From assembly GCA_947184155.2 (NCBI GenBank), contig CAMXCT020001547.1, positions 81,849-145,848 on the forward strand: DNA of 64,000 nucleotides, written 5' to 3'. The notes under the pieces are model-generated. The model made no database searches. It was not told the origin of the DNA and was given only the letters and a program-made list of their open reading frames with translations. The translations under genes were made by a program, and so were the position numbers. The DNA is from Cladocopium goreaui. Taxonomy: Eukaryota; Sar; Dinophyceae; Suessiales; Symbiodiniaceae. The first letter of the stretch is position 1. Every line of letters starts with the position of its first letter. Positions 31,570-42,592 of the stretch are shown here, piece by piece.

Positions 31570-33960
31570 TTATGTTTTATTCGACTGAGATTCAGTTTGC
31601 GACCGGAGCCAACGCAACCGATCTTTGGTTTTGGCACGTTCCTTTAAAGTGGAAGCTTCATCGCACAGCTTATAGTATCCCAGTCTCAAGGTCTCTCGGA
31701 GAAAGTTGGATTCGATAGCCTTTGTAAGTGCAGCAGCCAGCTGAGCCCCACTCGGGACCCATCGGAGGATGGTGCCTTCTCTCAATGACTCTTTGATTGC
31801 ACGGGCCATCAATTGAACACGAAACTCAGAACATGAAGGTGGCGCTGTCCTGGTGATCAAGTCAAATAAGATTTTACAATCGGTTATAGTCAAGTCGGCA
31901 TCCTCTGATCTGGTGGGTACCGTTAAGGCGGGTGCCAGCTTTAAAAGGGCATCTTCCGGTTTCTTCCACTGCACCGTTGGATCGTGGATCCAGCTCCAAA
32001 ACAGTCTCAACCAGCTTAGCTGATCTAGGGTGGATGACAACGCCATCGTCTCTGCTGAAAGTGTACTGGTTACCACCTTTTGGATCTTTCGGCATCTCCA
32101 GGTAAGTGGACTGATTGGACACTGACAGTTTTGGTTGATGTCACTGTGCGTTCCTACTATGATGGAGCCGGCGTGTGAATCTGGTTTAGTGGCGGATGAA
32201 AATGAAGCATCTGAAAATGCAAGGAAACGGAAAGCGGTGTATGGGATTGGTTTGATAGTGGTAGTGACTCCATGATGTTTCTTGGCTTCATGTAAAAGTC
32301 GATTGGCTTCCATCAAGGTTTCGATCTCATGGTTTATGGTAGATTGTAAAAATGAAAGTTTGCTGGATAAATCTGGACGGGTGTTGATGGCTGCATATTG
32401 TAAACTTCCTACTAAACCGCGTAAAGCCAGTCTTTCGGATTCAGTGAGTGGGTGTTCAAGTTGTGATTTTCGATTGGCCTCAATGGCAATGGGCTTGATC
32501 TTTCGAACATAGGCTGATTGATTCATAGTGATACTTGAATCTTGGTGTTGATTGAGTTCGATGCCGGTGAAAGTGAATGCTGAAACTTTTTGCGTGAACC
32601 GAATGGAAAATGTCTTTTCAAGTTGTTGAATTGCCTTTTCAAAAACTGGACTGCCACCCCCGATTCCATCATCCACATGGATTCGTAAGATCCCTTCGAG
32701 CTTAGTGTCTTGGGAATCCGTTGCCGGAGTCCGGAGCACAAAACAGCATGGGTCGAAAGGGCAAGCTTCGAAGCCCAGGCGCAGCAGCTCATTTCCCAGT
32801 GCACAGTACCACAGGTATGGTGCATCGATGAGGCCATAAGCTCCCTTATTCAAACGGCAGATTTCTTGGGGTTTTAGGTTCATAGCCCTTCTCAACTCAG
32901 GAACTGGATCTATTGCTATCACCCTGTCGGATTGGGGGTTGACCTTGAAGGAAGGCTGCCTTTATATGAAAGGATCGCATCTTCCAGGTATGGGAGGCAA
33001 TAGTCTGTAGGATTATCATCCGGGATGTCTTATTAAGGGTTGGACTGTCTCGGGGAACCTCCTCTAGTTTTGGGTCCAGATATCCCAGAACCACTAGTCT
33101 AGCTTTCGCCTTGTGGGTTTTGGGGAAACTGGATATTTTGGCTTCCTTTTGGGACTTCTCTTCTTCTCCATGGTTGACGTTGTCTAGAGGTTTCCATGTC
33201 AGAATCCATCTGCACCTTAATATCTGTTCTTCGGGGATTTGATTCCTAAGGATGGCACTGATAGTTCCTGTCCTGATCCAATTGTCCACCTCAGCCTGTT
33301 TGGCCTGTTGAAATTCGGTGAGCTCTGTTGTTTCTTGAAGGCTGTGGCAAGCAACAACCATGTCTCTTCAGTGGTGGGCACTCGGGTTCCCAGTGGTTCT
33401 TCCAGGTGAATGTCAAACTCACATGACCAGCTCAAATTACCAGACTCTTCGCAGGTAAAGGCATTGCTCGGTTCATGGCTGGTTATGTACAGCAGTTCCT
33501 GGTCTTCGGATGCCAGAGTGTCGGTGGGCTCTCCTTCTGGCGAGTTCATCGGATCATTCTGAGAGTCTTCCGGCGTCAAGTTTTCTGGTTCTTGGTCTGG
33601 TTGGGAAAGTGATTCATTTTGGCTTTCTTGAGAAGTGGCATCAGGGTTATTAGGATCTGGTTCATTGGGATTATCTTCAGGTGGGTTATTAGGATTATTT
33701 TCAGGGAAGATTTCAAGTGGCATTTTCTGGAGGAGGTCATCTTGGTTGCTTCGGTGGTTCATGCGATTTATCTGTTGAGTCATTGGCGTGATGTCCGGTG
33801 GAAGCTCTGGTCCTTCGGGAGAGCCCTCTTCTGGCAGGGATCTTCGGGTGTTCTCGGGTGTGCTCCGGATGAGCTTTCCTCTGGATGTACACCACACTGT
33901 ATGATTCTCATCTTGTAGGATTACTCTTGTTGATTTAGGGGACCACCCTTCCATGTCATG
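31570..33960 (-). pseudogene. 5'-truncated Ty1/copia fragment: integrase tail, RT, RNase H
   Basis: Read on the minus strand. 33954-33217 starts with an integrase C-terminal-like stretch (HTVWCTSRGKLIRSTPENTRR), then an Asn/Pro/Glu-rich linker. A frameshift near 33300 leads to RT (LRCRWILTWK, KARLVVLGYLDP, SFHIKAAFLQG). The first catalytic Asp of FDIKAAFLQG is His here (codon at 32966-32968). Another frameshift near 32915 leads to a 450-codon frame with LNKGAYGLIDAPYLWY, an intact HVDDGIGG (about 32661-32680), and RNase H with FSDASF, TLSAETMAL and a closing TKAIESNFLRETLRLGYY. Gag, protease and the integrase core are missing, and no LTR is seen. It is a different lineage from the element at 6293. 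Confidence 0.88.
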
Positions 33961-33989
33961 ACCCAGTCACCCTTTGAAAAAATCCCTCT

Positions 33990-34795
33990 GGAGGGGCAGG
34001 ATCTACACGTCTAATATGTATGTACATGTACATATATGTAATATATACAGCGCATATATGTGTATAATGCCGTTTTCGGAGGTTACCGTCCTGTTTAATC
34101 AACATTTCATTATATCGTGGGGAATACCGTGGGAAAATTCCCGACAGGCATTCTAACCCTATTTATTTAGTCCTGAAACCCCTAAAACTCCAAAATTCTT
34201 AACGAATTTTCGACCGTCCCGTGTCTTCCATGTACTGCAAATATGCAGAATATGCATGTAAATTGCAAAAGAATCTACCCATGACCAATAAAAACATATC
34301 ATAATATGCAGAAAAATGCAACATCGTATTGTTATTTTAAATATGCAGAATATACAGGTATTTGCGCAAAAAAACTTGCTCATGATCAGCAAAAAAGAAA
34401 CATTATCAACAACAAATGACAGAATATTAGAAAAATGCAACATTGTCTGTGTATAATCCCGGTTTTCGGAGGTTACCATCCTGTTTTATCAACATTTCAT
34501 TATCGCGGGGAATACCGTGGGAAAATTCCCGACGGGCATTCTAACCCTATTTATTTAGTCCTGAAACCCCTAAAACTCCAAAATTCTTAACGCATTTTCG
34601 ACCGTCCCGTGTCTTCCATGTACTGCAAATATGCAGAATATGCATGTAAATTGCAAAAGAATCTACCCATGACCAATAAAAACATATCATAATATGCAGA
34701 AAAATGCAACATAGTATTGTAAATATAAATATGCAGAATTTGCAGGTATTGCCAAAAAACATGTTCATGATCAGCAAAAGCAAGGTGGGCCAGAG
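33990..34795. repeat. Further copies of the composite repeat, right of the copia fragment
   Basis: ACAGCGCATATATGTGT and GCCGTTTTCGGAGGTTACC match the unit tails at about 29720 and 30650. CATTCTAACCCTATTTATTT starts new units at 34149 and 34537. AATATGTATGTACATG with ATACAGCG lies on both sides of the copia fragment (about 31075-31130 and 34010-34055), so the fragment sits inside this array. Confidence 0.85.
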
Positions 34796-35195
34796 AACCC
34801 AAAAGCAAGACGGCACACAGCACGCCTTTTCTTGAAAATCTTGGGGTGTGGCCAGCTGTGCTCTGCACGAAATCGACGTAAGATCTTACTTAAACATCGT
34901 GCGCACTGATGGTATCAGGGGCCACGATTCACCACAGCATGCTGTGTCAGCTACGCCTACAGTCTTCTAGTCGCTATTTCTGTTAATGTAATTAACTCTA
35001 TCCCATCTGTCTAGTCGCTATCTATTTCTGCGTTCTCGTTTAGTTTGCTTCGCCGCAGAGGGAGCGAGCACGAAGCGTGGACGGACAGAACGAAATGAAA
35101 ATTAAACGACAGAGGGAGCTGACCAAAAGAGCATGAAAACGAAGATATATATGAAGGTGACAGATGGCAAATGATCATGAAAAATGAGACATGAT
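34796..35195. other. Non-coding stretch
   Basis: No repeat or gene recognised; ends where the 16-bp array begins. Confidence 0.4.
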
Positions 35196-36635
35196 AAAAG
35201 ATGGGTAAAGACTTCTCTGTACAAAAGCTTCTTTGCATAAAAGCTTCTGCAAGTAAAAGCTTCTGTGGGCAAGAACTTCTCTGTGTAAAGGTTTTTGGTG
35301 TAAAAGCTCTTGTGTGTAAAATCTTCTGTGTAAAACGCGCTCTGTGTCTAAAAGTTTCTGTTTGCGAAAGTTTCTTTGCGTACCAGCTTCTGTCTGTAAA
35401 AGCTCCTCTGTGTTAAGGCTTTGTTTGTGTAAAGCTTCTGTGTGCAAAAGCTTCTCTGTGTAAAAGACTTCTCTGTGTCAAAGCCTCTGAGTGTACAAGC
35501 TTCTCTGTGTAAAAGTTCCTCTGTGTAAAAGCTCCTCTGTGAAAAAGCCGCTCTGTGTAAAAGGCTTCTGTGTGTAAAAGCCTCTGTGTGTGCAAGCTTC
35601 TCTGTGTCAAGACTTCTTTGTGTAAAGATTTCTCTGTGTAAAAACTACTCTGTGTAAACGCTTCCGTGTAAACTCTTTCCTGTGTAAACGCCTCCGTGTG
35701 TAAAGACTTCTCTGTGTAAACCCGTCTGTGTGTAAAAGCTCCTTTGTTTAAAGGTTTTTTGTGTTAAAAGCTTCTGTGTGTAAAACCTTCGTAAAAGTTT
35801 CTGTGTGTAAAAGCTTCTGTGTGTAAAGGTTTCTGTGTGTAAAAGCTTCTGTGTATTAAAAAAACCTTATGTAAAAGCTTCTGTGTAAAAAAGCCCCCTG
35901 TGTGTACAAGCTTCGCTGCGTAAAAGCTGCTCTGTGTAAAAAATCTGTGCGCCGTAAAGTTGTCTGTTTGTAAAACCTCCTGTGTGTGTGTGAAAGCGTC
36001 TGTGTGTACAAGATTCTGTGTGCAAAAGCTCCTCTGTGCAAAGACTTCTCTGTGTAAACGCGTCTGTGCGTAAAGGCTTCTCTGTGTAAAGGCTTCTCTG
36101 TGTAAATGCGTCTGTGCGTAAAAGCTCCTCTGTGTAAGACTTCTCGGTGTACAAAGCTTCTGTGTGTGAAAGTTTCTGTGTGTAAAAGCTTTCCTGTGTA
36201 AAAGTTTTCTTGTGCAAAAGCTCCTGTGTGAAAAACTTCTCTGTGTAAAGGCTTTTTTGTGTAAAAACTTCTGTGTGTACAAGCTGCTCTGTGTTAAAGT
36301 TTCTGTGCGCCGAAAGAATGTCTATCTGTAACACCTTCTGTGTGTAAATCTCGTTTGTGTAAGGACTTCTCTCGTAAAAGCTCCTCTGTGTCAAGACTTC
36401 TTTGTACAAAAGGCTTCTCTCTGTAAAAGCCTTTGTGTGTACAGGCTTCTCTGTCTCAAGAGTTCTCTGTGTAAAGACTTCTGTGTGTAAAAGCTACTCT
36501 GTGCAAAAAAGCTTCTGTGCGTAAAGGCTTCTGTGTCAAGACTCCTCTGTGTCTGTGTAAACGCGTCTGTGTGTCAAAGTTTCTGTGTAAAGGCTTTTTT
36601 TGTGTAAAAGCTTCTCTGTGCATGTCCCATTTTTC
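35196..36635. repeat. 16-bp minisatellite (AAAAGCTTCTGTGTGT), first locus
   Basis: About 90 units of 15-18 bp: AAAAGCTTCTGTGTGT, AAAGACTTCTCTGTGT, AAAAGCTCCTCTGTGT. On the minus strand all three frames lack stops, and because 16 = 1 mod 3 each frame cycles through the same phrases (FTQRSLYTEKLLHTEA-like). Frames up to 180 codons are therefore expected and are not genes. A second locus of the same repeat is at 59770-60375. Confidence 0.95.
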
Positions 36636-36778
36636 AGCCTTTGCAAACCGTTTGACCGGTCTTGGGACCATTTGACCAGTCTTGGGTCCACAATTTTTTC
36701 AGGCCAATCGCAATGATGGCATTTGTCCTGAAAAAAACCCGTGCCAACAGTTCTGCCGCAAACTATTTTCAAGGTTTC
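36636..36778. other. Spacer between the 16-bp and 65-bp arrays
   Basis: TTGACC(G/A)GTCTTGGG is repeated twice (about 36651-36690). No gene. Confidence 0.5.
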
Positions 36779-38369
36779 CTATCCGTCCAGCATGCTGTCT
36801 CGCTCCCATCCAGCGCACTTTCCCCAAGCTATTTTCCACAGTTTTGTCCCGTCCAGCATGCTGTCCCGCTCCCTCCCCGCGCAGTTTCCCGAAGCTATTT
36901 CCACGGTTTTGTCCCGTCCAGCATCCGGTCTCGCTCCCTCCCAGCGAAGTTTCCCCAAGCTATTTTCCACGGTTTTGTCCCGTCCAGCATGCTGTCTCGC
37001 TCCCTCCCAGCGAAGTTTCCCCAAGCTATTTCCACGGCTTCATCCCGTCCAGCATCCAGTCTCGGTCCTTCCCAGCGAAGTTTCCCCAAGCTATTTCCAC
37101 GGCTTCATCCCGTCCAGCATCCGGTCTCGCTCCCTCCCAGCGAAGTTTCCCCAAGCTATTTCCACGGCTTCATCCCGTCCAGCATCCGGTCTCGCTCCTT
37201 CCCAGCGAAGTTTCCCCAAGCTATTTCCACGGCTTCATCCCGTCCAGCATCCGGTCTCGCTCCCTCCCAGCGAAGTTTCCCCAAGCTATTTTCCACGGTT
37301 TCCCGTCCAGCATCCGGTCTCGCTCCCTCCGAGCGAAGTTTCCTCAAGCTATTTCCACGGCTTCATCCCGTCCAGCATCCGGTCTCGCTCCCTCCCAGCG
37401 AAGTTTCCCCAAGCTATTTTCCACGGTTTTGTCCCGTCCAGCATCCGGTCTCGCCCCCTCCCAGCGAAGTTTCCCCAAGCTATTTCCACGGCTTCATCCC
37501 GTCCAGCATCCGGTCTCGCTCCCTCCCAGCGAAGTTTCCCCAAGCTATTTTCCACGGTTTTGTCCCGTCCAGCATCCGGCCTCGCTCCCTCCCAGCGAAG
37601 TTTCCCCAAGCTATTTCCACGGCTTCATCCCGTCCAGCATCCGGTCTCGCTCCCTCCCAGCGAAGTTTCCCAAGCTATTTTCCACGGCTTCATCCCGTCC
37701 AGCATCCGGTCTCGCTCCCTCCCAGCGCAGTTTCCCCAAGCTATTTCCACGGCTTCATCCCGTCGAGCATCCGGTCTCGCTCCCTCCCAGCGAAGTTTCC
37801 CCAAGCTATTTCCCCGAGCTATTTCCACGGCTTCATCCCGTCCCAGCAATCCGTCTCGCTCCCTCCCCGCGAAGTTTCTTCCCAGCTATTTCCACTGCTT
37901 CATCATCCCGTCCAGCATTCCGTTCCCGCCTCCCTCCCCTCAGTTCTCCAAGCTATTTCCCACGGCTTCATCCCGTCCCAGCAATCCGGTCCGCTCCCTC
38001 CCACGAAGTTTTTACCCAAGCTATTTCCACGGCTTCATCCCGTCCAGCATCCGGTCTCGCTCCCTCCCAGCGAAGTTTCCCCAAGCGATTTCCACGGCTT
38101 CATCCCGTCGAGCCTCCGGTCTCGCTCCCTCCCAGCGAAGTTTCCCCAAGCTATTTCCCCAAGCTATTTCCACGGCTTCATCCCGTCCAGCATCCGGTCT
38201 CGCTCCCTCCCAGCGCAGTTTCCCCAAGCTATTTCCACGGCTTCATCCCGTCGCGCATCCGGTCTCGCTCCCTCCCAGCGAAGTTTCCCCAAGCTATTTC
38301 CCCAAGCTATTTCCACGGCTTCATCCCGTCGAGCATCCGGTCTCCCTCCCTCCCAGCGAAGTTTCCCCA
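36779..38369. repeat. 65-bp satellite, stop-free in three frames (about 24 copies)
   Basis: Unit AAGCTATTTCCACGGCTTCA, then TCCCGTCCAGCATCCGGTCT, CGCTCCCTCCCAGCGAAGTT, TCCCC. A second unit type has TATTTTCCACGGTTTTGTCC. The plus strand of the unit contains no TAA, TAG or TGA in any frame, and 65 = 2 mod 3, so all three plus frames stay open for about 1.6 kb. The array runs into the assembly gap. Confidence 0.96.
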
Positions 38370-38469
38370 NNNNNNNNNNNNNNNNNNNNNNNNNNNNNNN
38401 NNNNNNNNNNNNNNNNNNNNNNNNNNNNNNNNNNNNNNNNNNNNNNNNNNNNNNNNNNNNNNNNNNNNN
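38370..38469. other. Assembly gap (100 N)
   Basis: Exactly 100 N, the usual placeholder for a gap of unknown size, between a 65-bp and a 374-bp array. Confidence 0.99.
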
Positions 38470-39535
38470 GGTTTTGATGATTTTTTACAGGTTTGCGACG
38501 GTTTTTCTACGGGTTGTGGCGAAGTTGCTTCATCAAAAACCTGGTTTTGTTGGCTAAAACCTGTTTTTTCGCAGAAACTAGCTCAAAACCAGGTGTTGAT
38601 ACCTCGACCCGCTTTTTTCAGGGACTTGGTTGATGTAGGATATATGATGATGATATCAAATTTTGGTAAGTATTTATCTCAACCGTCATTGGGGACCAAG
38701 ATTTCATTTATCTATATAAAATCTAGATAGAATTCAGATGTGCTGCGGGGGCATTCTAACCCTACAAAAAACAAGGTTTGGTGGCCCCGGCAAACCAAGC
38801 TTTTGGTCGGTTTTAGACTACGGTATTTTACCTTTTTTTTTGGGTTTTGATGATTTTTTACAGGTTTGCGACGGTTTTTCTACGGGTTGTGGCGAAGTTG
38901 CTTCATCAAAAACCTGGTTTTGTTGGCTAAAACCTGTTTTTTCGCAGAAACTAGCTCAAAACCAGGTGTTGATACCTCGACCCGCTTTTTTCAGGGACTT
39001 GGTTGATGTAGGATATATGATGATGATATCAAATTTTGGTAAGTATTTATCTCAACCGTCATTGGGGACCAAGATTTCATTTATCTATATAAAATCTAGA
39101 TAGAATTCAGATGTGCTGCGGGGGCATTCTAACCCTACAAAAAACAAGGTTTGGTGGCCCCGGCAAACCAAGCTTTTGGTCGGTTTTAGACTACGGTATT
39201 TTACCTTTTTTTTGGGGGTTTTGATGATTTTTTACAGGTTTGCGACGGTTTTTCTACGGGTTGTGGCGAAGTTGCTTCATCAAAAACCTGGTTTTGTTGG
39301 CTAAAACCTGTTTTTTTCGCAGAAACTAGCTCAAGACCAGGTTTTGATACCTCGACCTCGACCCGCTTTTTTCCGGAATTTGGTTGATGTAGGATATAAA
39401 TATAAATTTTTTAAAAAAAAATATATATATATATTATAATAATTAAAAAAAATCTATATAGAATTCAGCTGTTTGGGGGGCATATGCTGCGGAGGCATTC
39501 TAACCCTACAAAAAATAAAGGTTTGGTGGCCCCGG
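38470..39535. repeat. 373-374-bp tandem repeat (two full copies and a partial)
   Basis: GGTTTTGATGATTTTTTACA starts copies at 38470, 38843 and 39217. Copies one and two are almost identical. The third diverges after about 200 bp into an AT tract. Each has GGGGGCATTCTAACCCTAC, linking it to the 0.93-kb repeats. Confidence 0.95.
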
Positions 39536-39794
39536 CACAACAGGTAGGCAAATTTGATCAAACAATTTTTGAACACTTTTATCCACATTTACCAGCATAA
39601 TACGGACTGAAAGGTAGAATTTTGGTAGATTTTTTCAAACAATTTTGTGGTCTCAGTCTAACTTTCAATGTTTTTTTTGGTGGCCCTGAAGTCGTTCTAA
39701 CTTCCAGTCCTCCCATATAGACAAATAAATAAATGAATGAATAAATAAATGATGCCAAACTTGCAACAAAGCAAGAGCGTTCTCAAGCTCCTTC
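39536..39794. other. Junction region: right inverted end and AAAT tract
   Basis: Contains the right arm of the 28-bp inverted repeat (39692-39719) and (AAAT)n with GAAT variants at 39722-39750. No gene until 39795. Confidence 0.6.
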
Positions 39795-40004
39795 ATGCTC
39801 GAGGCGGCGTCCAGGTCTGTCCCGTTGTTGGTCGAAGGTGTCAAGACAAACTTTTACGGCTTGGGTTACCCAGCATACTGCACCCAGCCGACCCTGTCAG
39901 CAATCTTGCTGGCTTTTGTCCTAGGGGGGCTATATAATTGGATTTTTTGCCTGCCTCCTTCTCCTTTGGACTTTCTCGACTTCCCTTCAGGCCTCATCTT
40001 CTGA
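39795..40004 (+). CDS. Small membrane-protein ORF at the 5' end of the YR element
   Basis: 69 codons from ATG at 39795. The N-terminus MLEAASRSVPLLVEGVKTNF is amphipathic. YGLGYPAYCTQPTLSAILLAFVLGGLYNWIFCL forms one hydrophobic helix (about residues 20-53), then a Pro/Asp/Phe-rich tail ends at a stop. It precedes the gag-like frame by about 10 bp. I know similar short stretches at the start of dinoflagellate predicted proteins of this kind. It could be an independent ORF or, before decay, the N-terminus of the gag polyprotein. Function unknown. Confidence 0.5.
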   Translation: MLEAASRSVPLLVEGVKTNFYGLGYPAYCTQPTLSAILLAFVLGGLYNWIFCLPPSPLDFLDFPSGLIF

Positions 40005-40014
40005 GCCATCTTTC

Positions 40015-41499
40015 GTGCTGTCATTTCCATCATCGGTTCACGATACTCGGCACTTGCCGGGTATTTGGATGAGTTCAGGCCCCAACGACGAAGGCCACAT
40101 TGAGCTCACTTGCCAGGTGGGAGACCTTAAAATCTCCATCAAGGGACCTGCCGAGAAAGCCACTGAGTTTTTGCGCAAAGTGTTGGCTTTGGAGAGCGAC
40201 CAGCGTGCTGATTCTCCTGCTGCTAGCCTTGGTTCCTTTGATCTGGTTTCTTCCAGGCCTCCTGAGCCTTCAGCTTTCTTTGCCTAGGACTTTGGAGACG
40301 AGGTCGCAGATCGAGAGCATTTTCTTTGCCTGCCCAGCAGATTGGCTCAGGTTCAGCCACCTCTGGCCAAGAGAGGGTCAAGAGGGCTTGGCGCGCTGGC
40401 CAGTGGGGCGGCGCTGTGCTTTCTGGTCGCGTGGGCAGCCTAAACAGTTCTCCACAGATTGACCTACGCTCCCGCTACTACGCCATCTTGCGGGTCGAAG
40501 CAGTTGAGCGCCCAGTGCTTTGCACCAGTGCCGGTGCCTACTACTGGCAGATCATTGGAGATCTCGAGAGTAATTAGCAATTCGGTGTCACATTCCTTCC
40601 CTTCAGAGCTGGAGGCAAAGACTTATCTCTCAGGTGCAGGGGTTGCAGAGTTTGACACAGTGGCGTAGAAAAGATGGAGAGTATGGACGCCATGGATGGC
40701 GTTCTCACCTTGGAGAGCATAGTGCTGGCGGTGGACAGTGTGCAGCCCTACGTGCTGTCATGGTCGCTCGATCCAGCGGCAGAAGAGCTTGCAGAATGTA
40801 CGGTGTTGGCACTTATGAGGAGAGAAGCGGGTGTGCTTCTAGCCGTGCCAATCGGGTTTCTTCCAGACTCAGTTCTAGCAGAAGGTGCGCTCGGATCAGA
40901 GGAGTCAATTTTTGGACCTCACAAAGTTTTCAAGGTGGCATCTTTGTTGGAGGAGGGTGGAATTTTGTCACAGACAGGCGTTTACATAGATGTTTTGGTG
41001 GTGGACTACGCAGCCGAGATATGAACTATCTGAGACCGTTTGCAGAGGACGAAGAAGTCGTTTATGGCTTCGACGAAGAGAGCCCATTTTCCTTTCCAGC
41101 AATAGATGCATTGCTGCCTCTCATTCGGCGATGCGCGGCACAGTCCACAGACGAAAGAGCTGGCTCCTACACACCAGAGGAGGAGGATGCAGAGGTGGAC
41201 AGATCGCCTCGTCCAGAAGCTCCTGCGCAGGCGAAGATCTGCGCTACGAGGGGCTACTCGAGGAGGTGGTGCAAAGGCAAAGGCAAAGAGGCTAACAATT
41301 GCCACTTTGGCACAGGACATGGGAAGCATGTTGGAGCGCTCCCGAAAATCTCAGCGGAGCTGGAGCGTCTGAGCGATCGACAGATCGCCTTGGAAGCACG
41401 TTTGCAGGAGGGAGGCCACCACCATTGCCCTTGAGCCAGTTCCCTCCAGTCAAGTGCCTCTTACTCACTCAGATTGCCAAGGCCATTCAACCTCCCCAC
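40015..41499 (+). pseudogene. YR element gag-like region, part 1
   Basis: Successive frames joined by indels. 40069-40287 has MSSGPNDEGHIELTCQVGDL, KISIKGPAEKATEFLRKV. 40326-40577 has WGGAVLSGRV and RSRYYAILRVEAVERPVLC. 40674-41024 has LESIVLAVDSVQPYVLSWSL and DPAAEELAECTVLALMRREA. Then LRPFAEDEEVVYGFDEESPF at about 41030-41090 and SAELERLSDRQ(I)ALEARLQEGG at about 41350-41420. The last phrase is a coiled-coil. QIAKAIQPP ends at about 41493, where foreign DNA begins. There is no zinc knuckle. The gag role is inferred from its position ahead of RT. At least five frame changes occur. Confidence 0.6.
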
Positions 41500-41616
41500 G
41501 GGTACGCGCCTCGCATTTGACCCTACCCCAATGGTTTCGCATATGACCCTACCCCCATTTTGGGGTAGGGTCGAATGTGAGAAAGTAGCGTTTTTAGCTG
41601 CGAAAAGAGGGCCCCG

Positions 41617-41800
41617 GAGATGATGATGATCATGATGATGATGATGGTGATGATGATGACGATGATGACGATGGACGATCATGATGATGGTGATGATGAT
41701 GATGGTGATGATGATGATGATGATGTGTGTGTTTTACTTAGCTGGATTGAGTAGGTGATGTGAAGGAGGAGGATGATGTCGATGATGAGGAGGATGATGA
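41617..41800. repeat. (GAT)n microsatellite
   Basis: GATGATGATG with GACGATG and GGTGATG variants; His-rich on the minus strand by composition. Confidence 0.95.
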
Positions 41801-42002
41801 TCTGACACGCCTGATACTGAGTAATCAGTTCGGTCGGATACACATTATATATATATATGCATAGGGGTCTTTTGATCCCACCTTCCTCCGTCCCCCCTGC
41901 GTGTCTGGTTGTGTGCGAGGTTCCCCCTTGCGATTGTTGGGTACGCTTCCCAGACCTGCGTATTTCGTATCCCGCGTGCGCGCGTAATTCCGCGGTCATC
42001 TT

Positions 42003-42005
42003 TAG

Positions 42006-42036
<31 letters not shown>

Positions 42037-42053
42037 GATAGATAGATAGATAG
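42003..42053. repeat. (TAGA)n microsatellite
   Basis: About twelve TAGA units, one TAAA variant. Confidence 0.95.
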
Positions 42054-42592
42054 AATGTAATTGTTCAAGGGGGGCTGGTTGATTTGATACCAATGAATAT
42101 AATGAATGTAATTGTCCAAGGGGGGCTGGTTGATTTGATACCAATGAATGTAATTGTTCAAGGGGGGCTGGTTGATTTGATAGCAATGAATGTAATTGTT
42201 CAAGGGGGGCTGGTTGATTTGATAGCAATGAATGTAATTGTTCAAGGGGAGCTGGTTGATTTGATAGCAATGAATGTAATTGTTCAAGGGGGGCTGGTTG
42301 ATTTGATAGCAATGAATGTAATTGTTCAAGGGGGGCTGGTTGATTTGATAGCAATGAATGTAATTGTTCAAGGGGGGCTGGTTGATTTGATACCAATGAA
42401 TGTAATTGTTCAAGCCTGTTTGATTTGGGAATGTAATTGTTCAAGGGGGGCTGGTTGATTTGATAGCAATGAATGTAATTGTTCAAGGGGGGCTGGTTGA
42501 TTTGATACCAATGAATGTCATTGTTCAAGGGGGGCTGGGGGCTGGTTGATTTGATAGCAATGAATGTAATTGTTCAAGGGGGGTTGGTTCAC
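42054..42592. repeat. 38-bp minisatellite (about 14 copies)
   Basis: AATGTAATTGTTCAAGGGGG and GCTGGTTGATTTGATAGC repeat. Shortened units lie near 42410-42435 and a duplicated GGGGGCTG near 42533. Frames on both strands stay open through it (IHCYQINQPPLNN-like on the minus strand). Confidence 0.96.

Larger units (their letters stand above)
28741..39719. mobile_element. Possible 11-kb TIR element or nested complex inserted in AAAT repeats
   Basis: 28741-28768 (TATATGGGAAGACTGGAAGT, then TAGAATGG) and 39692-39719 are inverted repeats matching at 25 of 28 positions. Both are flanked on the outside by AAAT repeats in the same orientation, as expected for one insertion into an AAAT tract. The TIR motif GTTAGAATG and its complement CATTCTAAC recur at least ten times inside. 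The content is repeats, a copia fragment and an assembly gap, with no transposase. Because of the gap (38370-38469) the true length is unknown. The ends could also belong to independent insertions. Confidence 0.45.

Noticed and set aside
35764-36409. Minus-strand FTQRSLYTEKLLHTEA-like proteins of 172-180 codons
   Set aside because: They are a translation of a 16-bp minisatellite that is open in all three frames.
36662-38557. Three overlapping plus frames of 578-682 codons
   Set aside because: They follow from a stop-free 65-bp unit and were extended through 100 N and into the 374-bp repeat.
28825-39504. CTAACCCTA motifs as telomere-like repeats
   Set aside because: They occur singly within larger repeats, not in tandem; the motif is part of CATTCTAACCCTA unit ends.
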